This document shows, piece by piece, positions 7,420 to 15,154 of a DNA stretch of 64,000 nucleotides. Position numbers and translations under genes: made by a program. Source of the DNA: CAZQKE01 sp964593865 (GTDB lineage Bacteria; Chloroflexota; Anaerolineae; JAAYZQ01); contig CAZQKE010000135.1 of assembly GCA_964593865.1 (NCBI GenBank), forward strand, positions 1 through 64,000, written 5' to 3'. Position 1 is the stretch's first letter, and every line of letters starts with the position of its first letter. The notes beneath the pieces are model-generated. The model made no database searches, was not told the DNA's origin, and saw nothing but the letters and a program-made list of their open reading frames with translations.

Positions 7420-9069
7420 ATGTTCGCACAAGAAATGACCGGCAGCGAGGCCCTGGCTTACGGGGCCATGGAATCGGGTGTGCAATTCGTCACCGGCTAT
7501 CCCGGCTCACCGGCGACCGGCGTCGTGGAGGCGTTGTTGCGCCTGAACGACGGCTCGGTGCGCATTGAATGGGGGGTCAACGAAAAAGCGGCTTTTGAGG
7601 CCGCCTTTGGCGCATCCCTGGCCGGGGTGCGGTCCTTGCTGTGCATCAAGAGCGTGGGCCTCAACATCGCCCTCGATGCGCTGATGGTCGGCAACCTGGC
7701 CGGGGGCGAAGGCGGCTTTGTCATCGTCGTCGGCGACGATCCCGGCGGCTGGGGTTCCCAAAACGAAGAAGATTCGCGCCCCCTGGTTGCCGCCGCCGAA
7801 GTCCCCCTCCTGGAGCCGATCCATGCCGGGCAGGCCCGCCCGGTGATGCACAGAGCATTTGACATCTCGGAGAAATTCCGCGTGCCGGTCGTCGTGCGCC
7901 TCACCCGCGCCCTGGCCGAAAACCGTACCGCCCGCCCCGAAGCCCCTCCGACCATCCCTCCCCGGCCCCAGGCCGATTTTCAACCCCAACCGGAGCGGTA
8001 CAACGTCCTGCCCGTCCGCGTGGTGGAACTCCACCGTCAGCTGCAAACCAACATGAGCCGGGTGCGCACCATTTTTGAGCACAGCAAGCTCAACGTGGAG
8101 GAAGGGACCGCGCCGCGAGGGGTCCTGGTCGCCGGACAGGTAGCCGACAAACTGTACCAGGTGCTGGGCGGCAGCCGCGCCGATGCCCTGCGCATCCTCC
8201 AACTGAGCACCCTCAATCCCCTGCCCACCAGCCGCATCGCCGTCTTTTTGCGGCAGGTGGATTCCGTCCTGGTCTTGGAGGAGGTGCAGCCCTACGTCGA
8301 AACCCAAGTGCTGGCCATTGCCCAGCGGGCCGGGCTGACGTTGCCCATCTACGGACGTTTCACCGGCCACGTGCCCGGCGCGGGCGAACTCTTTGCCCCT
8401 CATGTCGCCCTGGCCCTCACCGCCCTGCTGCCCGATTGGACCCTGCCGCCCTTCCAGCGCACTCATCGGGCCATGCCCAGCCGCGAACCGCTGTGCGAAG
8501 GCTGCCCCTACATCCCTACCCTGGAAGCGTTGCAGGCTTTGATGCAAGACCACGGCGGACGCAAGTCCTTTGTCGTGACCGGAGAAGCAGGCTGCATGGT
8601 CCGCGCTCAACTGCCGCCCTGGGAGATCCTGGACGTGAAATACGGCCTGGGGGCCAGCATCGGCCTGGCCGCCGGGCTGGCCCGGACCGGCATCCCCCAG
8701 CACATCGTCGCCCTGGCCGGGGATTCGGCCTTGTTGCACAGCGGCCTGGGGGGATTGATCGACGCCGTGCAGGCCGGCGTCCGCCTGCTGGTCATCGTGC
8801 TGGACAACGGGACGACGGCCCTTTCCGGCAAGCAGCCCCATCCCGCCAGCGGCTACGATGTCCAGGGCCACCCGCGCCCGGCGGTGGATTTGGCCGCCCT
8901 GGTCCGCGCCGCCGGGGTGGATACGGTGCGCGTCGTAGACGCTTTTGACGCCGGGGCGGTCCGATCCGCCCTGGAGGAAGGGCTGGCGGCGGAGGACGTA
9001 GCCGTCGTTATTGCCAAAGGTGACTGCCCCTACGCCCCAGGAATGAATGAGGATGTTGCAAGAGGATGA
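7420..9069 (+). CDS. IorA-like TPP-dependent 2-oxoacid:ferredoxin oxidoreductase alpha subunit, short form
   Basis: A 549-residue thiamine-diphosphate enzyme resembling the alpha subunit of indolepyruvate ferredoxin oxidoreductase. The N-terminal pyrimidine-binding half includes GYPGSPATGV and the GVNEKAAFEAAFGAS region; the C-terminal half has the TPP/Mg motif beginning GDSALLHSG and ending LDNGTTALSG, and a CEGCPY signature. Canonical IorA carries a C-terminal 4Fe-4S ferredoxin domain; this protein stops just after the TPP domain, so that domain is missing. No iorB partner is adjacent, and the next gene, overlapping by ATGA, encodes a metal-binding lipoprotein. The gene lacks its own ribosome-binding site. 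Substrate and electron partner are therefore uncertain. Confidence 0.75.
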   Translation: MFAQEMTGSEALAYGAMESGVQFVTGYPGSPATGVVEALLRLNDGSVRIEWGVNEKAAFEAAFGASLAGVRSLLCIKSVGLNIALDALMVGNLAGGEGGFVIVVGDDPGGWGSQNEEDSRPLVAAAEVPLLEPIHAGQARPVMHRAFDISEKFRVPVVVRLTRALAENRTARPEAPPTIPPRPQADFQPQPERYNVLPVRVVELHRQLQTNMSRVRTIFEHSKLNVEEGTAPRGVLVAGQVADKLYQVLGGSRADALRILQLSTLNPLPTSRIAVFLRQVDSVLVLEEVQPYVETQVLAIAQRAGLTLPIYGRFTGHVPGAGELFAPHVALALTALLPDWTLPPFQRTHRAMPSREPLCEGCPYIPTLEALQALMQDHGGRKSFVVTGEAGCMVRAQLPPWEILDVKYGLGASIGLAAGLARTGIPQHIVALAGDSALLHSGLGGLIDAVQAGVRLLVIVLDNGTTALSGKQPHPASGYDVQGHPRPAVDLAALVRAAGVDTVRVVDAFDAGAVRSALEEGLAAEDVAVVIAKGDCPYAPGMNEDVARG

Positions 9070-9956
9070 AACGCAGGCGTTGGAGTAGCATTGCTGCATT
9101 GCTTTTCGTGCTCTGGGGAATCGCGGCCTGCGGCGGCCAGGCCCCCGAAGGCCGCTTGCGGGTGGTGACCACGACCAACATCATCGGCGATGTGGTGCGC
9201 AACGTGGGCGGCGACCGGATCGCCCTGACGGTGCTGATGGCCCCCGGCGTGGACCCCCATAGCTACGTGCCCACCCCGGCGGATACGGCGGCCCTCCACG
9301 ACGCCGACCTGATCTTTGCCAACGGCGCGGGCCTGGAGGCCAACCTGGAACAGGTCCTGGGCAACGCCGAAGGGGACGCCGTGCGGGTGCAATTGGCCGA
9401 TGACCTTGACCTGTTGACCCTGCCTTCGGGCGAGGCCGACCCGCATGTCTGGTTTGACGTGATGAACGTGGTTCGCTGGGTGGACCGCATTGAAGGGGAG
9501 CTGAGCCGCCTGGACCCGGCCCACGCCGAGGACTATAAGCAGAACGCCCAAACCTACCGGGCCGAGTTGGAGGAACTGGACGCCTGGGTGCAGGCCCAGA
9601 TTGACCGCATCCCGGAGGGCAACCGCAAACTGGTGACGAACCACCCCGCCTTTGGCTACCTGGCCGCCCGCTATGGCCTGGAACAGGTGGGTGCCGTCTA
9701 CCCGGTCAGCCCTTCGGCAGAGCCTTCGGCCCAGGAGATCGCCGCGCTGGAGGATGCCATCCGCCGCTACGGCGTCCCGGCGGTGTTTACCGAAAGCACG
9801 GTCAACCCCAAACTGGCCGAGCAGGTGGCCCAAGATACGGGCGTGCGCCTGGTCCCCCTCTACACCGGCTCCCTGGGTGGGCCGGGCAGCGGGGCTGAGA
9901 CCTATGTACAACTGATCCGCTACGACGTGACGGCCATCGTAGACGCGTTGCGCTGA
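9066..9956 (+). CDS. Zinc/manganese ABC transporter substrate-binding lipoprotein (ZnuA/TroA-like)
   Basis: A 296-residue cluster A-I metal-binding protein. A short basic N-terminus and hydrophobic segment end in the lipobox IAAC, so the mature protein should be lipid-anchored. Metal-ligand regions are DPHSYVPTP, ADPHVWFD, the NHPAFGY segment and TESTVNPKL, matching the His-His-His-Asp/Glu site of TroA/ZnuA proteins. The His-rich loop common in zinc-specific members is absent, so the metal is not resolvable. Its ATG overlaps the iorA-like stop (ATGA). No permease or ATPase gene follows, so its transporter partners must be encoded elsewhere. About 160 bp downstream contain no gene, only a short ACCAC/GTGGT hairpin. 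Confidence 0.88.
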   Translation: MKRRRWSSIAALLFVLWGIAACGGQAPEGRLRVVTTTNIIGDVVRNVGGDRIALTVLMAPGVDPHSYVPTPADTAALHDADLIFANGAGLEANLEQVLGNAEGDAVRVQLADDLDLLTLPSGEADPHVWFDVMNVVRWVDRIEGELSRLDPAHAEDYKQNAQTYRAELEELDAWVQAQIDRIPEGNRKLVTNHPAFGYLAARYGLEQVGAVYPVSPSAEPSAQEIAALEDAIRRYGVPAVFTESTVNPKLAEQVAQDTGVRLVPLYTGSLGGPGSGAETYVQLIRYDVTAIVDALR

Positions 9957-10115
9957 AAATCGGAACCGCCGGGCACGCCATCGCGGTTGAAACCACCTAA
10001 AGAAGTGGTAGGACTGCTTACGGATCTGGGAAAAAGGTTGGGTAGTAATTAGGAAATACCGCCTCTGCGGACCGGGTGTCTTGGGCACCGATGCTTTCGG
10101 ACAAGGAGTGTCGAG

Positions 10116-10757
10116 ATGCCTCCCTGGCTTGAACTTGTGCTCACTCCTATTTCCCTCTATGCCGTCCTGTTTTTCCTGATCTGGATTTTTGCCCGAGACA
10201 AACTGTCTCGCCGAGCGTGCGTTCTAGGATGGACGGCTGTAGCCATAGGGGTCGCCGGTTTTCTATGGTCTTTGTGGTATGAGAGCCTGCTTCCGTACAT
10301 CCGCGCCGGACGCTGGACGGCGGTATTGCTCACCATGCTGCAATTTTCTGCGATGCTTTCAGGAGTGGCCTTGATGGTCTACGGAACCGTTCGCTTCCTC
10401 CGCTCATGGCTAAAGTTTCTGATGTGGAGGGATTCCTCACCGTTTTCGGGCTTCTTGAGGTATCTCAGGGGCGATCATCCGGCCTTGGAACGTGTTCGGA
10501 GGGGGATAACATACCGACAGCGTTTTGGGATGGCTGCAAAGATCATAATCGACATGCTCACCATATCGGGCCTGGGATGGGTGCTCGTCGGACTCGGGAT
10601 CACAATTGCCGGTGGTCAGGTTCTTGAACCCGATCCGAGCATTGCCCCCGACGCGCAACTTGTTGTGCTTGCGCTCATCCTGATCCTGGGAGGCGGGGTA
10701 CAAGAGTGGGCGGCAAGGCGGAGGGGGCAGTATACGTGGCAAGAAAAGGGAAGGTAG
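10116..10757 (+). CDS. Uncharacterised polytopic membrane protein
   Basis: A 213-residue protein I do not recognise. It has five likely membrane helices, near residues 10-26, 36-55, 67-92, 141-163 and 178-196, with a charged cytosolic loop of about 40 residues between helices 3 and 4 and a basic C-terminus. AAGGAG seven nt upstream supports the ATG. No promoter of the usual strong type was found before it. Its base composition is visibly more AT-rich and its codon choice less GC-biased than neighbouring genes, and it is bracketed by non-coding DNA on both sides, with an interspersed repeat on the right, which hints at later acquisition. No functional inference is possible. Confidence 0.55.
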   Translation: MPPWLELVLTPISLYAVLFFLIWIFARDKLSRRACVLGWTAVAIGVAGFLWSLWYESLLPYIRAGRWTAVLLTMLQFSAMLSGVALMVYGTVRFLRSWLKFLMWRDSSPFSGFLRYLRGDHPALERVRRGITYRQRFGMAAKIIIDMLTISGLGWVLVGLGITIAGGQVLEPDPSIAPDAQLVVLALILILGGGVQEWAARRRGQYTWQEKGR

Positions 10758-11042
10758 ATGGCGGTGAGACGGCCCAACCATGGCTGCGACGGACGGCGGC
10801 TTTGCCGCTCCCAGACCGCGTGCTCACTTCTTGGGGGAAGATCGAAGTTCGCATCGGACCGTACCCTGCGCCGGGCAATGGCGCAAGTTTGGAAACTTGA
10901 CCGGGCCGGGCGCATTCGTGCATTCGCGCCCTATTCGGGACGGCCCACGGTCGGGTGACCTACAGCAGTTTAAGAGACGAACAAGAAGAGCCGGAATAGG
11001 CTCACAGCATCATTCGCCCACCCCAGAAATTCCGAACCCGAT
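10758..11042. other. Non-coding interval with one interspersed repeat copy
   Basis: No ORF with family resemblance or ribosome-binding site was found. The interval holds one copy of a repeat shared with the region before the nfo gene (entry at 10880), and otherwise nothing I can interpret. Confidence 0.5.
10880..10952. repeat. Interspersed palindromic repeat, copy A
   Basis: Starts with the near-perfect palindrome CAAGTTTGGAAACTTG and continues through GGGCGCATTCGTGCATTCG to GGACGGCCCACGG. It aligns along about 70 bp with copy B at 14160-14231 with only scattered differences and 1-5 bp indels, so both derive from one element. No ORF or transposase is associated. Confidence 0.7.
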
Positions 11043-11071
11043 TTGACAAAGCTCTGCTTTTGTGTTAGACT
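11043..11071 (+). promoter_or_regulatory. Promoter of the argG leader
   Basis: TTGACA at 11043-11048 and TAGACT at 11066-11071 with 17-bp spacing. The start point should be near 11078, only about 4 nt before the leader-peptide ATG at 11082, so the leader peptide is effectively leaderless. Confidence 0.8.
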
Positions 11072-11081
11072 ACCGTTCGCT

Positions 11082-11162
11082 ATGGACGGGCACAAAAGCA
11101 ACGTGTTGACGACCACAATCGAGCGACGACCCAGCAAGGAGCCGGAGCATCCATCTGGATAG
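11082..11162 (+). CDS. Putative arginine leader peptide (26 residues)
   Basis: A 26-codon ORF begins within a few nt of the predicted transcription start and ends with TAG at 11160-11162. It contains two adjacent arginine codons, CGA CGA, at 11124-11129. The stop codon falls inside the antiterminator strand 11151-11165, and the terminator hairpin follows 32 nt later. This is the geometry of classic amino-acid attenuation: a ribosome stalled on the Arg codons would leave the antiterminator strand free, while one reaching the stop would cover it and let the terminator form. The downstream genes, argG and argH, make arginine, which matches the sensed amino acid. The peptide sequence itself need not be conserved. 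Too short for routine gene finding, so unlikely to be in standard annotation. Confidence 0.7.
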   Translation: MDGHKSNVLTTTIERRPSKEPEHPSG

Positions 11163-11225
11163 GCCCCTACAGGCGTTGCACCCTGAAAATCACGCCGGCC
11201 TCCAGATGGAGGTCGGCTCTTTTTT
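11151..11225 (+). terminator. Attenuator: mutually exclusive antiterminator and intrinsic terminator
   Basis: Terminator: GCCGGCCTCC (11194-11203), loop AGAT, GGAGGTCGGC (11208-11217, one G-U pair), then TCTTTTTTT to 11225. Antiterminator: CCATCTGGA (11151-11159) pairs perfectly with TCCAGATGG (11201-11209) and GGCC (11162-11165) with GGCC (11197-11200), 13 bp with a 2-nt bulge. The two foldings use the same bases and cannot coexist. Confidence 0.8.
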
Positions 11226-11258
11226 GCGCGATGGGTATCCATCGCGCATTGCTTTTTT
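11226..11258 (+). terminator. Second tandem intrinsic terminator before argG
   Basis: GCGCGATGG (11226-11234), loop GTAT, CCATCGCGC (11239-11247) form a perfect 9-bp stem followed by ATTGC and six T residues. It begins immediately after the T-tract of the first terminator. Either it reinforces termination or it takes part in an alternative fold; its 5' arm contains GATGG, which could also pair with CCATC of the antiterminator. Confidence 0.65.
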
Positions 11259-11281
11259 CAAACAAAAAGGGAGGGAGCGAA

Positions 11282-12538
11282 ATGAAAAAAGTCAACAAAG
11301 TGGTGCTGGCCTACTCCGGCGGGCTGGATACGTCGGTCATCCTGCCCTGGCTCCAGGAAAACTATGGCTGCGAGGTGATCACCTTTACCGCCAACCTAGG
11401 GCAAGGCGATGAAGAACTGGACGGCCTGGAAGAAAAGGCCCTCTCCTGCGGGGCCAGCAAAGCCTACATTATGGACCTGCGCGAGGAATTCCTGACCGAG
11501 TACGCCTTTCCCACCATGCAAGCCGGGGCCATCTACGAACGGCTGTACCTGCTGGGCACATCTTTCGCCCGGCCTATCACGGCCAAGTATCTGGTCCAGG
11601 TCGCCGAGCAGGAAGGGGCCGACGCCGTGGCCCACGGTTGCACCGGCAAAGGCAACGACCAGGTGCGCTTTGAGATCTCGGTCAAGGCCCTGAACCCTAC
11701 CCTGAGCGTGATCGCCCCCTGGCGCGAGTGGGACATCCGCTCCCGTGAGGATGCCCTGGCCTACGCCCAGGCCCACGACATCCCCCTTTCGGCCACCAAA
11801 TCCCTCTACAGCCGCGACCGCAACATCTGGCACATGAGCCACGAAGGCCACATTCTGGAAGACCCCTGGAACGAACCGCAGGAAGAAATGTTCTACATGA
11901 CCGTCGCCCCGGAGGCCGCCCCCGATGAACCCCACTACCTGACCCTGGAGTTCGAGCAGGGGATGCCGGTTGCCCTGGACGGCCAACGGCTGGGGCCGGT
12001 GGAACTGCTCACCGCCCTCAACGAAATCGGCGGCGCCCACGGCGTGGGCCGCGTCGACCTGGTGGAAAACCGGTTGGTGGGCATGAAATCGCGGGGGGTG
12101 TACGAGACCCCCGGCGGGACCATCCTCTACACCGCCCACCAGGGCCTGGAGCAGATCTGCCTGGACCGGGAGACGCTGCACTACAAAGACGTGGTGGCCC
12201 AGCGCTACGCCGAGCTGATCTACTACGGCCAGTGGTTCACGCCGCTGCGCGAGGCGCTGGCTGCCTTTGTGGCCAAGACCCAGGAACCGGTAACGGGCAC
12301 GGTGCGCCTCAAACTCTACAAAGGCAACTGCTCCGTAGTCGGTCGCAAATCGCCCTATAGCCTCTACCGCGAAGAGTTTGCCACCTTTGGTCAGGACGAT
12401 GTGTACGACCAGAGCGACGCCCAGGGCTTTATCAACCTCTTTGGGCTGCCCCTCAAGGTCCGGGCGCTGGTAATGCAGGAGAACGGCGGTGCTGCCGGGT
12501 TGGAAGGGCCGGACTATGGGCAGTTCAAGCAAGATTGA
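11282..12538 (+). CDS. argG: Argininosuccinate synthase
   Basis: A 418-residue enzyme that joins citrulline and aspartate using ATP, the penultimate step of arginine synthesis, in the cytoplasm. The N-terminal ATP-pyrophosphatase P-loop AYSGGLDTS is present (residues about 9-17), with the HGCTGKGNDQVRFE and YSRDRNIWHMSHEG segments typical of the family. The ATG at 11282 is chosen because GGGAGGGAG sits 4-12 nt upstream and because the longer in-frame start at 11231 lies inside a terminator hairpin. argH follows after 15 nt. Expression should be governed by the attenuator upstream. Confidence 0.97.
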   Translation: MKKVNKVVLAYSGGLDTSVILPWLQENYGCEVITFTANLGQGDEELDGLEEKALSCGASKAYIMDLREEFLTEYAFPTMQAGAIYERLYLLGTSFARPITAKYLVQVAEQEGADAVAHGCTGKGNDQVRFEISVKALNPTLSVIAPWREWDIRSREDALAYAQAHDIPLSATKSLYSRDRNIWHMSHEGHILEDPWNEPQEEMFYMTVAPEAAPDEPHYLTLEFEQGMPVALDGQRLGPVELLTALNEIGGAHGVGRVDLVENRLVGMKSRGVYETPGGTILYTAHQGLEQICLDRETLHYKDVVAQRYAELIYYGQWFTPLREALAAFVAKTQEPVTGTVRLKLYKGNCSVVGRKSPYSLYREEFATFGQDDVYDQSDAQGFINLFGLPLKVRALVMQENGGAAGLEGPDYGQFKQD

Positions 12539-12553
12539 GCGCCGGAGGGGAAC

Positions 12554-13939
12554 ATGCTGTGGGGTGGACGGTTTACGGGCGAGATGGACGCGCTGATGTG
12601 GCGGTTCAACGCCTCTCTAGAATTTGACCGACGGCTGTACCGAGCCGACATCAAGGGCAGTATCGCCTACGCCGCGGCGTTGGCCGAAGCGGGCGTCATC
12701 GGCGAGGAGGAACGAGCAGCCCTAGTCCAAGGGTTGGAAGCGGTGCTGGCCGAGTTCGAAGAGGGGACCTTTACCTTCCGGCCGGAGGATGAGGACATCC
12801 ACACCGCCGTAGAGCGGCGGCTGGGCGAGCTGATCGGGCCGGTGGCGGGCAAACTGCACACCGGTCGCTCCCGCAACGACCAGGCGGCTACCGACCTGCG
12901 CCTGTACCTGTTGGACGAGATGGAGGCTCTGGACGCGGACCTGGTCGCCCTGCAACAGGCCATTGTGGACCAGGCCGAAGCCCACCTGGACGCCATCATG
13001 CCCGGCTACACCCACCTGCAACAGGCCCAGCCGGTGCTCTTTGCCCATTGGCTCCTCTCCTTCTTTTGGAAGTTTCAGCGGGATCGGGAGCGGCTGGCCG
13101 ACGCCGCCCGACGCACGCGGGTTTGCCCCCTGGGGGCCGGGGCGCTGGCAGGCAACCCCTTTCCCCTCGACCGCCGGGCGCTGGCCGCCGCCCTGGGGTT
13201 CGAAGCCGCCGCGCCCAACAGCATGGACGCCGTCGCCGACCGGGACCACGTCGTTGAGTTCCTGGCTTGGGCGGCCCTGGTGCAGGTCCACCTCAGCAAC
13301 TTGGCCGAAGACCTCATCCTCTGGTCCAGCCATGAGTTCGCCTTTGTCCGCGTGGACGATGCTTATGCCACCGGCTCAAGCCTGATGCCCCAAAAGCGCA
13401 ACCCCGACGCCCTGGAACTGATGCGCGGCAAAGGGGGACGGCTGATCGGCCACCTGACCGGCCTGCTGACCACCCTCAAAGGGCTGCCTTCTACTTATGA
13501 CAAGGACCTGCAAGAGGACAAGGAGCCGTTGTTCGACGCCCTGGACACCCTCAAGTTGGAGCTACCCATCGCCGCCGGTCTCATCCGCACTCTGCACGTG
13601 GACCGAGAGCGAATGGCCGCCGCCCTGGACGATGCCCTGCTGGCCACCGATCTGGCCGACTATTTGGTGCGCCGGGGGGTTCCCTTCCGCCAGAGCCACC
13701 ACCTGGTCGGTCAGGTGGTGCGCCGAGCCGAGGCGTTGGGCCTCCCTCTGCGAGACCTGCCTTTGGATGAATACCAGGCCATCCACCCGGCCTTTGCCGA
13801 GGACCTATACGCCCTATTTGATTTCCGGCGGTCGGTTGCGGCTCGGTCGGTCGTCGGGGGCACAGCCCCTGCTGCCGTCCGGGAGCAAATTGCCCAGGCG
13901 CGGGCGCACCTGGCCCGTCCTACTGTTCCAGCAGCGTGA
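12554..13939 (+). CDS. argH: Argininosuccinate lyase
   Basis: A 461-residue member of the fumarase/aspartase superfamily that cleaves argininosuccinate to arginine and fumarate. The family signature GSSLMPQKRNPD (around residue 275-286) contains the mobile catalytic loop; HTGRSRNDQ and the GYTHLQQAQP region carry the other active-site residues. GGAGGGG precedes the ATG. It is the second gene of an argGH operon with 15 nt between them and thus shares the attenuator. No terminator with a T-tract is visible after it; the downstream stretch is filled with palindromes. Confidence 0.97.
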   Translation: MLWGGRFTGEMDALMWRFNASLEFDRRLYRADIKGSIAYAAALAEAGVIGEEERAALVQGLEAVLAEFEEGTFTFRPEDEDIHTAVERRLGELIGPVAGKLHTGRSRNDQAATDLRLYLLDEMEALDADLVALQQAIVDQAEAHLDAIMPGYTHLQQAQPVLFAHWLLSFFWKFQRDRERLADAARRTRVCPLGAGALAGNPFPLDRRALAAALGFEAAAPNSMDAVADRDHVVEFLAWAALVQVHLSNLAEDLILWSSHEFAFVRVDDAYATGSSLMPQKRNPDALELMRGKGGRLIGHLTGLLTTLKGLPSTYDKDLQEDKEPLFDALDTLKLELPIAAGLIRTLHVDRERMAAALDDALLATDLADYLVRRGVPFRQSHHLVGQVVRRAEALGLPLRDLPLDEYQAIHPAFAEDLYALFDFRRSVAARSVVGGTAPAAVREQIAQARAHLARPTVPAA

Positions 13940-13998
13940 GAAAGCCGCAGGGAGGGACACAGGCCGTAGCTTGGCACCGGGCGACGGCGGCTACTACT

Positions 13999-14155
13999 GC
14001 AGTAGCGACTCAAGTCGCTCCTTGCGGGCCTGCGGCCAGGCGTCCGCCTGCGCGGACGCGGCCTGCTTTGTAGCGCAAGCCTCCGGCTTGCGCAAAAGAC
14101 CCTCCCGCAGGTTGACAACCCGCGGGAGGGTAGAGGCGGCTTCAACCGCGGTTTT
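13999..14155. repeat. Mosaic of short perfect palindromes
   Basis: This gene-free stretch chains several unrelated inverted repeats: GCGACT/AGTCGC (near 14006), GCGTCCGC/GCGGACGC (near 14039), GCGCAAGCC/GGCTTGCGC (near 14072-14093), CCCTCCCGC/GCGGGAGGG (near 14100-14130) and AACCGCGGTT (near 14143). The GCGCAAGCC unit recurs near 45692 and 54980. Such mosaics are typical of interspersed palindromic repeats rather than of a single terminator, because none has a T-tract. Confidence 0.65.
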
Positions 14156-14159
14156 CTTT

Positions 14160-14231
14160 GCAAGTTGGAAACTTGCGCCACCGGGTCGGGCGCATTCGCG
14201 CATTCGTGCCCCATTCGCGGACGGCCCAGGC
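14160..14231. repeat. Interspersed palindromic repeat, copy B
   Basis: GCAAGTTGGAAACTTGC followed by GGGCGCATTCGCGCATTCG and CGGACGGCCCAGG. Matches copy A at 10880 almost throughout, with a 5-bp insertion after the palindrome. It ends about 20 bp before the ribosome-binding site of nfo. Confidence 0.7.
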
Positions 14232-14266
14232 GGTCGGCCAACGGCGCACAGATCAAAGGAGGAAAA

Positions 14267-15154
14267 ATGCGAAAGCTTCTATTAGGTGCTCACGAATCCA
14301 TTGCCGGGGGAGTGGAAAAGGCCCTGGCCCGCGGGAAGCAAGTCGGCTGCGACACGATCCAGATCTTTGTCAAATCACCCAACCGCTGGGTTTCCAAGCC
14401 GCTGGCGGAAAGGAACATCCTGGCCTTCAAAGAAGCGGTGGCAGAGACCGGCATCTGGCCGGTATTTGCCCATGCCCTCTATCTCATCAACCTGGCGACA
14501 CCCGATGATACCCTATGGCACAAATCCCTGGATGCCCTGACCGACGACCTGGAACGATGCGAGATGCTAGGGCTGCCGGGGTTGGTCATCCATCCCGGCT
14601 CGCACCGCGGGGCAGGGGAAGCGATGGGGTTGGCCCGCATCTCTGCCGCGTTGGACAAAGTGCACGCCCGCCTTCCCGGTTACAACGTCCAGATCTGGTT
14701 GGAGATCACCGCCGGGCAAGGCGACCATTTAGGCTACACCTTTGAGCAGTTACGCGCCATGATCGACGGCGTGCGGGAACCGGAACGACTGGGGGTCTGT
14801 TTTGACACGGCCCACGCTTTTGCCGCAGGGTATGAACTGCGCGATAGGGAAGGGTATGAGGCCACTTGGGCCGCCTTCGACAAGGTGCTGGGGTTGGACC
14901 GGCTGCGGGCCATCCATCTCAACGACTCAAAAAAAGGTTTGGGCAGCCGCATAGACCGCCACGAACACATCGGCAAGGGGATGCTGGGGCTGGAGCCGTT
15001 CCGCTTCCTGGTCAACGACCCACGCTTCCGCGGCCTGCCCATGACGCTGGAAACGGACAAGGGGCCGGACCTGGCCGAGGACAAGGAAAATTTAGCCGTC
15101 CTCCGCTCCCTGGTCAAGAACGTCGGCCTCTCGCCGGAAACCCATCCTGCCTAG
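14267..15154 (+). CDS. nfo: Deoxyribonuclease IV (endonuclease IV family AP endonuclease)
   Basis: A 295-residue metal-dependent TIM-barrel enzyme of base-excision repair, cutting DNA at abasic sites. Metal-ligand segments are seen in order: GAHESIAGG, VIHPGSHRG, the LEITAGQGDHLG glutamate, CFDTAHAFAAGYEL and HLNDSKKGLGSR with DRHEHIGKG, ending with LETDKG. Length is normal for the family. The ATG at 14267 follows AAAGGAGG by 4 nt; in-frame upstream starts would run through repeat copy B and are rejected. It is transcribed rightward and converges on the HerA-like ATPase, whose stop codon begins directly after its own. Confidence 0.93.
   Translation: MRKLLLGAHESIAGGVEKALARGKQVGCDTIQIFVKSPNRWVSKPLAERNILAFKEAVAETGIWPVFAHALYLINLATPDDTLWHKSLDALTDDLERCEMLGLPGLVIHPGSHRGAGEAMGLARISAALDKVHARLPGYNVQIWLEITAGQGDHLGYTFEQLRAMIDGVREPERLGVCFDTAHAFAAGYELRDREGYEATWAAFDKVLGLDRLRAIHLNDSKKGLGSRIDRHEHIGKGMLGLEPFRFLVNDPRFRGLPMTLETDKGPDLAEDKENLAVLRSLVKNVGLSPETHPA

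Noticed and set aside
7507..9099. Minus-strand frame of 530 codons opposite the iorA-like gene
   Set aside because: Antisense shadow; the plus strand shows the TPP-enzyme motifs.
11078..11225. T-box riboswitch upstream of argG
   Set aside because: No AGGGUGGNACCGCG T-box sequence or specifier loop; the leader peptide explains the structure better.
11231..11281. Upstream in-frame ATG for argG
   Set aside because: It lies within the second terminator hairpin and lacks a ribosome-binding site; ATG 11282 has a strong one and gives the normal N-terminus.
14165..14266. Upstream in-frame start for nfo
   Set aside because: Would translate interspersed repeat copy B; ATG 14267 has a perfect ribosome-binding site and the family N-terminus.
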